Source: Kaistia defluvii
GTDB taxonomy: Bacteria; Pseudomonadota; Alphaproteobacteria; Rhizobiales; Kaistiaceae
Length of the DNA stretch: 64,000 nucleotides
Assembly (NCBI RefSeq): GCF_040548815.1
Contig: NZ_JBEPSM010000001.1
Location: 2,480,001-2,544,000 of the forward strand
Direction: 5' to 3'
A program made the translations under genes and the position numbers. The notes below the pieces were generated by a model. It had not been told where the DNA came from and searched no databases. It was given only the letters and a program-made list of their open reading frames with translations. Below, piece after piece: positions 55,291 through 63,847 of the stretch; position 1 is the stretch's first letter, and each line of letters begins with the position of its first letter.

Positions 55291-56261
55291 TGCGTGATCG
55301 TGCCGATGCGTTCTGCGTCGGCAAGGTTCGCCTTGGTGATGGCGACCGGCTCGACGAGGATGTTGGCGTTGGCGGGCTTCACGCCTTCGCGGATGAAATC
55401 GACCAGCGTCTTGACGGCGACCCGGCCCTGCTTGCCGGGGAACTGGTCGACCGTCGCGGCAAGCGAGCCGTCGCTGACGGCCTTCAGGGCGTCGGTCGAG
55501 CCGTCATAGCCATAGATGGCGACCTTGCCGTTGAGCTTGCGGGCTTCGACGGCCTGGGCGGCGCCGAGCGCCATGTCGTCATTGGCGGCGACGATAACCT
55601 GCGGAACCTCGGCGAGACCGGTCAGGATGTTCTCGGTGACGGCGAGCCCCTGGTCGCGGCTGAAACGCGCGGTCTGCTCGGACACGAACTTGTAGAGATC
55701 GGGCTGCTTGTCGAGGGTGGTGTGGACGCCCTGATTGCGATCGTTGGCGGTCTTGTCGCCTGGGATGCCCTGCAGGTTGATGATCGTCGCGCCCTTTGGG
55801 AACTGGGCAGCGATCGCCTCGCCCTGGCGCTCGGCGCCCTTGACGTTGTCGGCCGCGACATTGGCGAGCACTTCTGGGACGCCATTGACCGGGCGGTCGA
55901 TCGTCACGACCGGCACGCCGGCGTCGATCGCGGCCTTCACGGCGGGCGCGAGCGCGTCCGCATCGGCCGGAGCGATGATGATGCCGTCGACACCCTGCAC
56001 GATGGCGGCCTCGATATCGGCGATCTGCTTCGGCGCACTCAGCTGGCCATCGGCGCGCAGCACCTTAACCTTGCCGATCTTGGCGGCTTCATCTTCGAGC
56101 TGCTCCTGCAGGAACACGAAGTGCGGGAACGAGTAGGTCAGCGAGGAGACGAGGATGGTCACCTCGGCATCCTTGCCCTTCGGCTCGGCCGAAGCGTGGA
56201 AGGCAGGCGCGGTTGCCAGCGCCGCGAGCGCTATCGCGGAGATCGTTGTCTTGATCGACAT
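55287..56261 (-). CDS. Sugar ABC transporter substrate-binding protein (RbsB-like)
   Basis: A 324-residue periplasmic-binding-4 protein with a Sec signal (SIKTTISAIALAALATAPAFHASA). The fold has characteristic segments DGIIIAPADADALAPAV, VVTIDRPVNG and VAANDDMALGAAQA. AAGGGA precedes ATG 56261. It is the first gene of the seven-gene operon and so sets its promoter position. Two palindromes, 56286-56302 and 56307-56320, lie directly upstream. The likely ligand is D-apiose or another aldopentose. Confidence 0.93.
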   Translation of the reverse strand: MSIKTTISAIALAALATAPAFHASAEPKGKDAEVTILVSSLTYSFPHFVFLQEQLEDEAAKIGKVKVLRADGQLSAPKQIADIEAAIVQGVDGIIIAPADADALAPAVKAAIDAGVPVVTIDRPVNGVPEVLANVAADNVKGAERQGEAIAAQFPKGATIINLQGIPGDKTANDRNQGVHTTLDKQPDLYKFVSEQTARFSRDQGLAVTENILTGLAEVPQVIVAANDDMALGAAQAVEARKLNGKVAIYGYDGSTDALKAVSDGSLAATVDQFPGKQGRVAVKTLVDFIREGVKPANANILVEPVAITKANLADAERIGTITQ

Positions 56262-56285
56262 CGGAAATTCCCTTGGGACTTCAGT

Positions 56286-56302
56286 GCCCAAGCGTCTTGG
56301 GC
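56286..56302. promoter_or_regulatory. Palindrome upstream of the apiose-type operon, site 1
   Basis: GCCCAAG-CGT-CTTGGGC, a perfect 7-bp inverted repeat 25 bases before the binding-protein ATG. This is a plausible operator or 5'-UTR hairpin; no regulator gene for this operon is in the window. Confidence 0.55.
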
Positions 56303-56306
56303 GGTT

Positions 56307-56320
56307 GATACTTCAGTATC
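56307..56320. promoter_or_regulatory. Palindrome upstream of the apiose-type operon, site 2
   Basis: GATACT-TC-AGTATC, a perfect 6-bp inverted repeat resembling GntR-type operators, next to an AT-rich stretch (TATATTGATTTTG) that may hold the -10 region on the minus strand. Regulation by a GntR protein is a guess from the motif. Confidence 0.55.
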
Positions 56321-56714
56321 TATATTGATTTTGTCGTGTATTGATGAAGGCAGGATGTTCTGCGGAAAGGCGAGCCGAGGAAACACAATTCCAAAACGGG
56401 GAGGCCTCGCCCGGCTGTGTCCTTTGAAAGGGCGAGCCGGGGAGCCGTATAGTCCCCTCCCCCGCCAGACGGCCCCAAGGCTAACGATCCTCTGATCGGG
56501 CCGAATGGCTGGAAGCGCGAGCGGCGGAGGCGGCGTTTCCATGCCTCCATCGGGCGGAGTTCGATTTCGGCCGGCCTGGCAGGCTGCGAGCCACCCCCGC
56601 AGGGGCGACCGGCAGACACCTCTTATGGCATCCCGTCCGAACGGGATGTCTTCTGTCACCGCGAACGATACTCATCCGGGCGGACCGTAGTTCCGCTCCT
56701 GTTGGAGAATGACG
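56321..56714. other. Divergent promoter region between the sugar operon and the sulfurtransferase gene
   Basis: About 390 bases with no coding sequence. A stem CATCCCGT/ACGGGATG with a CCGA loop (56629-56648), followed by TCTTCT, lies 66 bases before the sulfurtransferase start. It might be a leader hairpin. I see no match to a riboswitch I know. Confidence 0.5.
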
Positions 56715-57569
56715 ATGAGCGAATGGCTTGTAACCACGGATTGGCTCGCATCGCATCTCGGCGATGCCAAGCTGGCCGTGCTCGACTGCTCCTGGTACCT
56801 GCCCGATTCGGGCAAGCAGGCGATCGACGATTTCCGGCGCGGCCATATTCCGACCGCGCGCTTCATCGATCTGAGCGCCGTGTCGGACCCGGACTCACCC
56901 TATGTCAACATGCTGCCGTCCGCCGAGCTTTGGGCGCGCGAGATCGGCCGTCTCGGCATCGACAACGAGACGACCGTGATCGTCTATGACGCCGGCTATG
57001 TATCCGCCCGCCTCTGGTGGATGTTCCGCGTCTTCGGGCACGACAAGGTCCGCATTCTGGACGGCGGCTTGCGCAAATGGGTCGCCGAAGGGCGCCCGGT
57101 CGAGGCCGGCGATCCCGAGGAAGCCACGCCCGCGGCTTTCGAAACCGTGCTTCAGCCCGGACGGGTCGTCGACGTCGAGGCGGTTCGCGCAGCGCTCGAC
57201 AGCGGCGTGACGGTTGTCGACGCGCGCACCGCCGCGCGCTTCGAGGGAACGGAAGGCTCCGGCTATCCCGGCGTGGCCAGCGGCCACATGCCCAACGCGG
57301 TCAATACGCCCTGGGCCAAATTCTTCGATCCCGCCAACAACTTCGCCTTCGTCGACGCGGACACCGCCGCCAAGGTCTTTGCCGATGCGAAGGTCGATGT
57401 CAGCGGTCCGGTGATCACCACCTGCGGTTCCGGCGTCACCGCCGCGATCCTGGGCTTCATGATCGAGCGCGCGGGCAATCCGGACTGGAAGCTCTATGAC
57501 GGCTCCTGGCACGAATGGGGCCAGCGCGAGGATACGCCGAAGCGCAGCGCAGCCGCACCCAAGGCCTGA
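56715..57569 (+). CDS. sseA: 3-mercaptopyruvate sulfurtransferase
   Basis: A 284-residue protein of two rhodanese domains. The C-terminal domain carries the active-site loop TTCGSGVTA with Cys237; CGSGVT is the mercaptopyruvate-type loop. The N-terminal domain lacks a cysteine at the corresponding place. ATG 56715 has GGAG at seven bases; the ATG six bases earlier is too close to it. It transfers sulfur from 3-mercaptopyruvate to thiols or cyanide, linking cysteine breakdown to sulfur trafficking. A terminator-like hairpin follows. Confidence 0.93.
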   Translation: MSEWLVTTDWLASHLGDAKLAVLDCSWYLPDSGKQAIDDFRRGHIPTARFIDLSAVSDPDSPYVNMLPSAELWAREIGRLGIDNETTVIVYDAGYVSARLWWMFRVFGHDKVRILDGGLRKWVAEGRPVEAGDPEEATPAAFETVLQPGRVVDVEAVRAALDSGVTVVDARTAARFEGTEGSGYPGVASGHMPNAVNTPWAKFFDPANNFAFVDADTAAKVFADAKVDVSGPVITTCGSGVTAAILGFMIERAGNPDWKLYDGSWHEWGQREDTPKRSAAAPKA

Positions 57570-57591
57570 CCGGCGTTCGCCAACCAGATCG

Positions 57592-57625
57592 CCAGTGTCC
57601 TGACTTCATTCCGTCGGGACACCGG
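57592..57625 (+). terminator. Terminator-like hairpin after sseA
   Basis: CCAGTGTCC pairs with GGACACCGG (one A-C mismatch) around a 16-base loop, followed by CCTTTT. It begins 23 bases after the sseA stop. Confidence 0.6.
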
Positions 57626-58071
57626 CCTTTTGCGGCGCCGCGCGGAGCGGTATCGCTTCTAGACTTCGTTCAGCCTGGGGCTGACGACGACTTCGTTAAG
57701 ACAGACCGAAGCCGGCTGGGGCACGATAACGAGGGCTGCAGCGCCCCGACCCCATTCCACGCACGCCTAGCGTCCTCGCAACAACCCTGTGTTGCGCGAG
57801 GCGAGGCCGCTATGGGCCGAGTCGGGGGCAGCCCCGCAGGTCCGCGTGCTGCGCGCGGCGGCAGCTGTCCGTCCGGGTGCCAAGCATGGCCGTCGCGTCG
57901 TTCTCTTGTCCTTTGTGGAAACGAACTCCGGCGAGCCTGCACAAAAGAACGCCGTTTCTTCTCTACCAATTCAGTCGTCTTAAAATCCTAGACAGCAACC
58001 GGGCCACGGAACAACGTGCCCGTCGCACCGGCGGACCACCGCCCGGTGCCTGGATTCAGGGAAGGACGACC
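57626..58071. other. Leader region of the organosulfur operon
   Basis: About 445 bases with no supported gene. A bulged hairpin around 57773-57800 (CCTCGCAACA pairing with TGTTGCG-GAGG) is visible. The AT-richer segment about 57935-57990 is the best place for the operon promoter, but no clear -35/-10 was identified. Confidence 0.45.
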
Positions 58072-59115
58072 ATGCCGACACCCAAGACGCTTCCGATCCT
58101 CGATATCTCGAAGTTCGACGGCAGCCCGGAAGAGCGGGCCGCCTTTCTGGCCGAACTCGGCGATGCCGCCCGTGACGTGGGCTTTTTCTACCTGACGGGC
58201 CATGGCGTCCCTGACGCGCTGATCCACGACATCGTCGCGGCGTCGCGCCAGTTCTTCGCGTTGCCGGATGCCGAGAAGCTTGCCATCGAGATGGTGAACT
58301 CGCCGCATTTCCGCGGCTATACCCGGGCCGGGCTCGAGATCACGCGGGGCCGGGCCGACTGGCGCGAGCAGATCGACTTCTCCTCCGAGCGCGAGGTCCT
58401 GCCGCGCACACCGGGAACGCCGGATTGGGCGCGCCTGCAGGGTCCCAACCAGTGGCCGGCGGCGTTGCCGGAGCTGAAGCCGACCGTGCTCGAATGGCAG
58501 CGCCAGCTGACGGATCTCGGCATCCGCGTGCTGGAGGCCTTCGCGCTGGCGCTGCGCCAGGACAAGGACGTATTCGCGCCGATCTACGAGACGGGCGCTG
58601 TCCAGCACATCAAGCTGATCCGCTATCCCGGGCGCGACGCCACCGGCGGCGATCAGGGCGTCGGCGCGCACAAGGATGGCGGCTTCCTGACCCTGCTCCT
58701 CCAGGACGTGCAGGGCGGGTTGCAGGTCGAGGCGGATGACGGCAGCTGGATCGATGCGCCGCCGATCCCCGGCACCTTCATCGTTAATATTGGCGAAGTG
58801 CTGGAAATGGCGTCCAACGGTTATCTCCGCGCCACCGTGCACCGGGTCGTCACGCCGCCGGCCGGCAAGGACCGGCTCTCGGTCGCCTTCTTCCTGGGCG
58901 CTGCCCTCGACGCGCATATCCCGCTGCTCGATCTCGACGCCGACCTTGCCGCGCAGGCACTCGGCCCCACCGCGGACCCGCTCAATCCGCTATTCCGCGA
59001 GATCGGCCAGAACTACTTGAAGGGTCGGCTCCGTTCGCACCCTGACGTGGCGCAGCGCCACTACGCCGACCTCCTCGACCCCGCCGCCAAGCGCGAGCCG
59101 GCCTCGGCCTACTGA
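58072..59115 (+). CDS. Isopenicillin-N-synthase-like Fe(II)/2-oxoglutarate dioxygenase
   Basis: A 347-residue dioxygenase with the N-terminal DIOX_N domain (PILDISKFDG, GFFYLTGHGVPDAL) and the 2OG-FeII core. The iron ligands are His200, Asp202 (GAHKDGG) and His257 (ATVHRVV), with the 2-oxoglutarate arginine Arg268 (RLSVAFF). It is not of the TauD type. It heads an operon with O-acetylhomoserine sulfhydrylase and a sulfonate-type ABC transporter, so hydroxylation and cleavage of an organosulfur compound is inferred. AGGGAAGGA precedes the ATG. Confidence 0.88.
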   Translation: MPTPKTLPILDISKFDGSPEERAAFLAELGDAARDVGFFYLTGHGVPDALIHDIVAASRQFFALPDAEKLAIEMVNSPHFRGYTRAGLEITRGRADWREQIDFSSEREVLPRTPGTPDWARLQGPNQWPAALPELKPTVLEWQRQLTDLGIRVLEAFALALRQDKDVFAPIYETGAVQHIKLIRYPGRDATGGDQGVGAHKDGGFLTLLLQDVQGGLQVEADDGSWIDAPPIPGTFIVNIGEVLEMASNGYLRATVHRVVTPPAGKDRLSVAFFLGAALDAHIPLLDLDADLAAQALGPTADPLNPLFREIGQNYLKGRLRSHPDVAQRHYADLLDPAAKREPASAY

Positions 59116-59152
59116 TCCCTGACGAAAATTCATCGGCATCCGGAGACGCACC

Positions 59153-60463
59153 ATGACCTTCCAGCCGACCCAATTCGAGACCAAGCGCTTCGAAACCCTC
59201 GCCGTGCACGGCGGGACCTATCGTGCCGACCCCACAACCGGCGCTGTCGCCGTGCCGATCTATCAGTCGACCTCGTTCCAGTTCCAGGATACGGACCACG
59301 CCGATAGGCTCTTCGCCCTCGACGAGCTCGGCTACATCTACACCCGCGTGGGCAACCCGACGCAGGATGCGCTGGAACAGCGGATCGCGGCGATCGAGGG
59401 CGGCGTCGCCGCGCTGGCGCTCGCCTCCGGGCAGGCCGCCTCGGCCTATTCCATCCTCAACCTGACGCGGCCGGGCGACAACATCGTCTCCTCGACCGGC
59501 CTCTATGGCGGCACCTACGCGCTGTTCAACGCGACGCTGAAGAACCTCGGCGTCGAGACCCGCTTCGTCGATCCGTCCGACCCGGAGAATTTCCGGCGCG
59601 CCACCGACAGCCGGACCCGCGCCTATTACGCGGAATCGCTGCCCAATCCGCGCCTCGAAGTGTTTCCGATTGCCGAAGTTGCTGCGATAGGGCGCTCGCT
59701 TGGCGTGCCGCTGATCGTCGACAATACAGCCGCCCCCCTCACCATCCGTCCGCTCGACCATGGCGCGGCAATCGTCGTCTATTCGGCGACGAAATATATC
59801 GGCGGCCATGGCACGACCATCGGCGGACTGATCGTCGATGGCGGCAACTTTCCTTGGGCGGACCATCCCGAGCGCTTCCCCAATCTGCACGAGCCGGACC
59901 CGAGCCATCACGGCGCGACCTGGTTGGAGAAGGCGAAGCCGCTGGGTCCGATCGCCTATGTGTTGCGCACCCGCGCCGTGCTGCTGCGCGATATCGGCGC
60001 CGCGATCTCGCCCTTCGCCGCCTTCCAGTTCATCCAGGGGCTGGAGACACTGCCGCTGCGCATCCGCCAGCACAATGAGAACGCCATCAAGGTGGCGAAC
60101 TTCCTGAACGCGCATCCCAAGGTCGAGAAGGTGATCTTCCCGGGCCTGCAGAGTGGCATCGCCAAGGAACGGGGCGACCGCTATCTGAATGGCGGAAAGG
60201 GCGCGCTGGTCGGCTTCGAGGTCAAGGGCGGCCGCGACGCCGGCCGCGCCTTCATCAACGCGCTCAAGCTGTTCTACCACGTCGCCAATATCGGCGATGC
60301 GCGCTCGCTCGCCATCCATCCCTCGACCACCACCCACTCGCAGCTTTCCGTAGAGGAACAGGCTGCGACCGGCGTGACGCCCGGCTATGTGCGCCTCTCG
60401 GTCGGCATCGAGCATCCCGACGACATCATCGCTGACCTCGCCCAGGCGCTGGACCGCGCCTGA
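59153..60463 (+). CDS. metY: O-acetylhomoserine sulfhydrylase (aminocarboxypropyltransferase)
   Basis: A 436-residue PLP enzyme of the Cys/Met-metabolism family. The N-terminal ETLAVHGGTYRADPTTGAVA and the PLP-lysine motif SATKYIGGHG are typical of MetY, as is the length. It makes homocysteine from O-acetylhomoserine and sulfide, or methionine from methanethiol. Located after the dioxygenase and before a sulfonate-type transporter, it would assimilate the reduced sulfur released from the imported compound. Confidence 0.93.
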   Translation: MTFQPTQFETKRFETLAVHGGTYRADPTTGAVAVPIYQSTSFQFQDTDHADRLFALDELGYIYTRVGNPTQDALEQRIAAIEGGVAALALASGQAASAYSILNLTRPGDNIVSSTGLYGGTYALFNATLKNLGVETRFVDPSDPENFRRATDSRTRAYYAESLPNPRLEVFPIAEVAAIGRSLGVPLIVDNTAAPLTIRPLDHGAAIVVYSATKYIGGHGTTIGGLIVDGGNFPWADHPERFPNLHEPDPSHHGATWLEKAKPLGPIAYVLRTRAVLLRDIGAAISPFAAFQFIQGLETLPLRIRQHNENAIKVANFLNAHPKVEKVIFPGLQSGIAKERGDRYLNGGKGALVGFEVKGGRDAGRAFINALKLFYHVANIGDARSLAIHPSTTTHSQLSVEEQAATGVTPGYVRLSVGIEHPDDIIADLAQALDRA

Positions 60464-60489
60464 CCCGCCACCCTTTTCAGGACATTGCC

Positions 60490-61524
60490 ATGAGCATTCT
60501 CGACGGTAAGAAGCCTTCGCTGTTCGGTCGCCGCATCTCGCGGCGCACAGCCCTGACCGGGGGCGGCGTGCTGGCCGGCGCCGCCTTCCTCGGCGTCGCG
60601 CCGACCTTCTCGGCCCGCGCCGGCAATCGCACCAAGATCCGGCTCGCCTGGACCGAATTCGCCGCCTGCCATTCGCCGATCGCCTTCGGCGTCGCCAAGG
60701 GCATCTATGACAAGCACGACCTCGACATCGAGCTGTTTTACCAGGGCGCCAGCGGCCAGACGCTGGTGCAGTCGCTCGCGACCGGCAAGGCCGATGCCGG
60801 GGCCGGCCTGTTGCTCGACTGGGTCAAGCCGCTGGAACAAGGCCTCGACGTCAAGCTGTTCGTCGGCTCGCATGGCGGCTGCACCCGGCTGCTCGCCTCC
60901 AAGGCCTCCGGCATCACCACGCTGGAAGGGCTGAAGGGCAAGACCATCGTCAGCTACGACCCGGCCAGCCCGCCCAAGCACTCTTTCCAGATCGCGCTGG
61001 CGCGCGCCGGCATCGATCCCGAACAGGACGTCAACTGGAAGGCGGTGCCGTTCGATCTCGTCGGCGCGACGGTCGACCGCGGCGAGGCAGATGCGCTCGC
61101 CCATCTCGATCCCTGGGCCTATTCGCTGAAGAAGAAATACGACCTGGTCGAGATCGCCAACACCCAGACCGGCATCTTCGCCGACAAGGTCTGCTGCGTG
61201 CTCGGCGTCAACGGTCCGTTCCTGGAGGCCAACCGTGACGCAATCCGCCGCCTGGCCGAGGCCAATATCGAGATCCACGAATATACCGGCAAGCATCCGG
61301 AAGAAGTGGCGAAGTGGTATCTCGACAACCTCAAGCCGGACCTGGCACTGGCCGATCTCTCCGACGATCTCGGCTCCTTCGTTTATCACATCCACCCGAT
61401 CGGCCCGGAACTGGTCGAGCAGGTGAAATGGGCGGCCGAGGACCTGCAGCTGATCAAGGTGATCGATGCCTCGACCGACCCGGCCGAACTGGCACAGCGC
61501 GTCACCGCTAACCTGCTCGCCTGA
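60490..61524 (+). CDS. ABC transporter substrate-binding protein, SsuA/TauA-like
   Basis: A 344-residue periplasmic protein with a twin-arginine signal (SRRTALTGGGVLAGAAFLG). Its NMT1/SsuA-type fold begins KIRLAWTEFAACHSPIAFGV, close to the nitrate/sulfonate/taurine class. It lies 26 bases after metY. The ligand is probably a sulfonate, sulfate ester or other sulfur compound. Confidence 0.9.
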   Translation: MSILDGKKPSLFGRRISRRTALTGGGVLAGAAFLGVAPTFSARAGNRTKIRLAWTEFAACHSPIAFGVAKGIYDKHDLDIELFYQGASGQTLVQSLATGKADAGAGLLLDWVKPLEQGLDVKLFVGSHGGCTRLLASKASGITTLEGLKGKTIVSYDPASPPKHSFQIALARAGIDPEQDVNWKAVPFDLVGATVDRGEADALAHLDPWAYSLKKKYDLVEIANTQTGIFADKVCCVLGVNGPFLEANRDAIRRLAEANIEIHEYTGKHPEEVAKWYLDNLKPDLALADLSDDLGSFVYHIHPIGPELVEQVKWAAEDLQLIKVIDASTDPAELAQRVTANLLA

Positions 61525-61531
61525 GCGATCC

Positions 61532-62530
61532 ATGGCCGACACCACGCAAACGGCCGGAGGCGCGCTCGCGTCTTCGGCACTCTCCGGCGAGATCTGGCGC
61601 AACGGCCTGCTGGCCGCGGCGAGCTGGCTGCTGGCGGCCGCCGTGACGGCCGGCTTCACCGACGTCGTGCCCTGGGGCCAGACGCAGCTGTTCGCGCTGC
61701 TGCTGGCGATCGGCGCCGGCGGGTTCGTCTTGCTCGCCTTCACCGTCCATCGCCTCGGCGCCATCGGCCGCAAGCTGGTTCACTATGGTGCGTGGTGGAT
61801 CGCGCTCGGTCTCTGGCTGGCCGCCTGGGAGGTGTCGACGGCAAAGCTCGGCTGGCTGCCAAAGCCGTTCTTCTCGCCGCCGCAGGGGCTGCTGCATGTC
61901 TATATGACGGATTGGGACCGGCTGCTCGTCTGCATGCTCTATTCGCTGCGTCTCTGGGGGCTCGGCTTCTTCTCCGGCATCGCGATCGGCTTCGTCGTCG
62001 GCGTTGCGCTCGGCTGGTCGAAGCGCTTCAGCTATTGGGGCATGCCGCTCTTGAAGCTGATCGGGCCGGTACCGGCCAGCGCCTGGATTCCGAGCGCCTT
62101 CTTCGTCTTCCCGACCACTTTCGGCGCCTCGATCTTCCTGGTGGCGCTGGCTTCCGGTATCCCCGTCATCATCCTGACCGCCTCGGGCGTCGCCTCGGTC
62201 AACCGCTCGCTTTACGATGTCGCCCGCACGCTCGGCGCCGATCGCCGTTTCCTCGTGTTGAAGGTGGCGATCCCCGCCGCGCTGCCCAACGTCTTCGTCG
62301 GCCTGTTCATGGGCCTCTATTCCTCCTTCGCCGTTCTCGTCATCGCCGAGATGCTTGGCGCCAAATACGGGCTCGGCTGGTATCTGCAGTTCCAGACCGC
62401 CTATTCCGCCTATGCCAATGTCTATGCCGCGCTGATCCTGATGGCGCTGCTCTGCTCGGGGCTGGTGAAGCTGCTCTTCGTCGGGCGCGATCGCCTGCTC
62501 GGCTGGCAGAAGGGGATCGTGCAATGGTAG
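61532..62530 (+). CDS. ABC transporter permease, SsuC/TauC-like
   Basis: A 332-residue permease that is longer than usual. About 85 N-terminal residues with two additional hydrophobic helices precede the normal BPD_transp_1 domain. The family loop ASVNRSLYDVARTLGADRRFLVLKVAIPAALP is visible in parts and couples to the ATPase. ATG 61532 is eight bases after the binding-protein stop. Confidence 0.92.
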   Translation: MADTTQTAGGALASSALSGEIWRNGLLAAASWLLAAAVTAGFTDVVPWGQTQLFALLLAIGAGGFVLLAFTVHRLGAIGRKLVHYGAWWIALGLWLAAWEVSTAKLGWLPKPFFSPPQGLLHVYMTDWDRLLVCMLYSLRLWGLGFFSGIAIGFVVGVALGWSKRFSYWGMPLLKLIGPVPASAWIPSAFFVFPTTFGASIFLVALASGIPVIILTASGVASVNRSLYDVARTLGADRRFLVLKVAIPAALPNVFVGLFMGLYSSFAVLVIAEMLGAKYGLGWYLQFQTAYSAYANVYAALILMALLCSGLVKLLFVGRDRLLGWQKGIVQW

Positions 62531-63318
62531 CGGCTGTCGCCTCGGCGCCGGAACCGGCTGGAACCGGCCTCGCCATCGAATTGCGCAACGTCTCGCATGC
62601 TTATGACCTGCCATCCGGCCGGCTGGCGGTGCTGGAGAGCATCGACCTCTCGATCGCGCCCGGCGCCTGCGTGGCCCTGCTCGGGCCCTCCGGCTCCGGC
62701 AAGTCTACGCTGCTGCGCCTCGTCGCCGGGCTCGAACGGCCGGAGACGGGCAGCGTGCTCGCCGACGGCGTGCCGTTGGAGAACCCCGATCCGTCCCGCG
62801 TGCTGGTGTTTCAGGATCCCACGCTGTTTCCCTGGCGCACCGTCCGCCGCAATGTCGCGCTCGGGCTCGAGGCGCAGGGCCGGCTCAAGACCGAGGGCCA
62901 TCGCATCGACGAGGCCATTTCCCGCGTGCGGCTCGCCGAATTCGCCGACGCCTTGCCCCATCAGCTCTCCGGCGGCATGGCGCAACGCGCGGCTTTGGCG
63001 CGAGCCCTCGTAAACGATCCGCGCCTGTTGTTGCTCGACGAGCCACTTGGCAAGCTCGACCAGCTGACCCGCCTCACCATGCAGGGAGAATTGCTGTCGC
63101 TCTGGCAGCAATCCGGTTTCACCGCGCTGCTCGTCACCCACGATGTCGAGGAAGCGCTGCTGCTGGCGGATCGCGTCATCATCTTCAGCGACCGCCCGGC
63201 CCGCATCGTCGGCGAGCGTCGGGTCGCGCTTCCCCACCCCCGCAATCGTGCGGGCACGGAACTGATCGCGCTGCGGCGCGAAATCCTGCAGCTTCTTGGC
63301 GTCAGCGAGGCGATATGA
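62524..63318 (+). CDS. ABC transporter ATP-binding protein, SsuB/TauB-like
   Basis: A 264-residue single ATPase with Walker A GPSGSGKSTLL, Q-loop VFQDPTLFPW, signature LSGGMAQR, Walker B LLLLDEPLGKLD and H-loop THDVEEAL. The ATG overlaps the end of the permease gene by seven bases. It powers the sulfonate-type importer. Confidence 0.95.
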   Translation: MVAAVASAPEPAGTGLAIELRNVSHAYDLPSGRLAVLESIDLSIAPGACVALLGPSGSGKSTLLRLVAGLERPETGSVLADGVPLENPDPSRVLVFQDPTLFPWRTVRRNVALGLEAQGRLKTEGHRIDEAISRVRLAEFADALPHQLSGGMAQRAALARALVNDPRLLLLDEPLGKLDQLTRLTMQGELLSLWQQSGFTALLVTHDVEEALLLADRVIIFSDRPARIVGERRVALPHPRNRAGTELIALRREILQLLGVSEAI

Positions 63319-63680
63319 GCCGGCAATGGATTTCCCGCCAAAGACTGCTTTCCCGCGACGCCCTGGGTACCGGGCTGCTCGCCGCCGGCATCCTGGCGCT
63401 CCTCGCGGCGCTCGCCTGGTGGGCGCTGGTCTTCGTCAACGTCGCTGAAAACACCAGCCTGACAATCCCGGCGGCGGTGCCCTGCCTCATCAACACCTCT
63501 GACCTCTGCTCGCTGGCGATGTCGCTCTGCGGCTCCGGCCACTGGCTCGGCATCCCTCGCTATTGGGAGGGGTTGTTCTGGGTCGGCGCGGCGCTGACGC
63601 TGGCCGCCGGCGCCTTCCAGCTGGTGGTGGCGACGGCTGGATCAACGGAAACGGGAACACAGTTGGGCGGGAAGAATTGA
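63315..63680 (+). CDS. Small membrane protein of unknown function in the sulfur transporter operon
   Basis: A 121-residue protein with two transmembrane helices (about 17-42 and 85-107) flanking a loop that contains three cysteines (PCLINTSDLCSLAMSLCG). The helices and loop suggest extracytoplasmic exposure of the cysteines. Its ATG overlaps the ATPase stop as ATGA, so it is co-translated. I do not recognise the family. The coupling suggests a role in sulfur-compound uptake or membrane assembly of the transporter. Confidence 0.75.
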   Translation: MSRQWISRQRLLSRDALGTGLLAAGILALLAALAWWALVFVNVAENTSLTIPAAVPCLINTSDLCSLAMSLCGSGHWLGIPRYWEGLFWVGAALTLAAGAFQLVVATAGSTETGTQLGGKN

Positions 63681-63847
63681 AATGGATTTTTCCGCATTCT
63701 GCCTGTTTCGTAAGCAGTCATGCTTCGCCATTCATCGATGTTGATGGAATGATCATCGAAGTCTCGCGGGGCTGAACCGCACGATTGCAGAATAACGACA
63801 ATGAATTGAACCCAGACGGGCAGGACTCGTTCGAGGAATGATGAATC

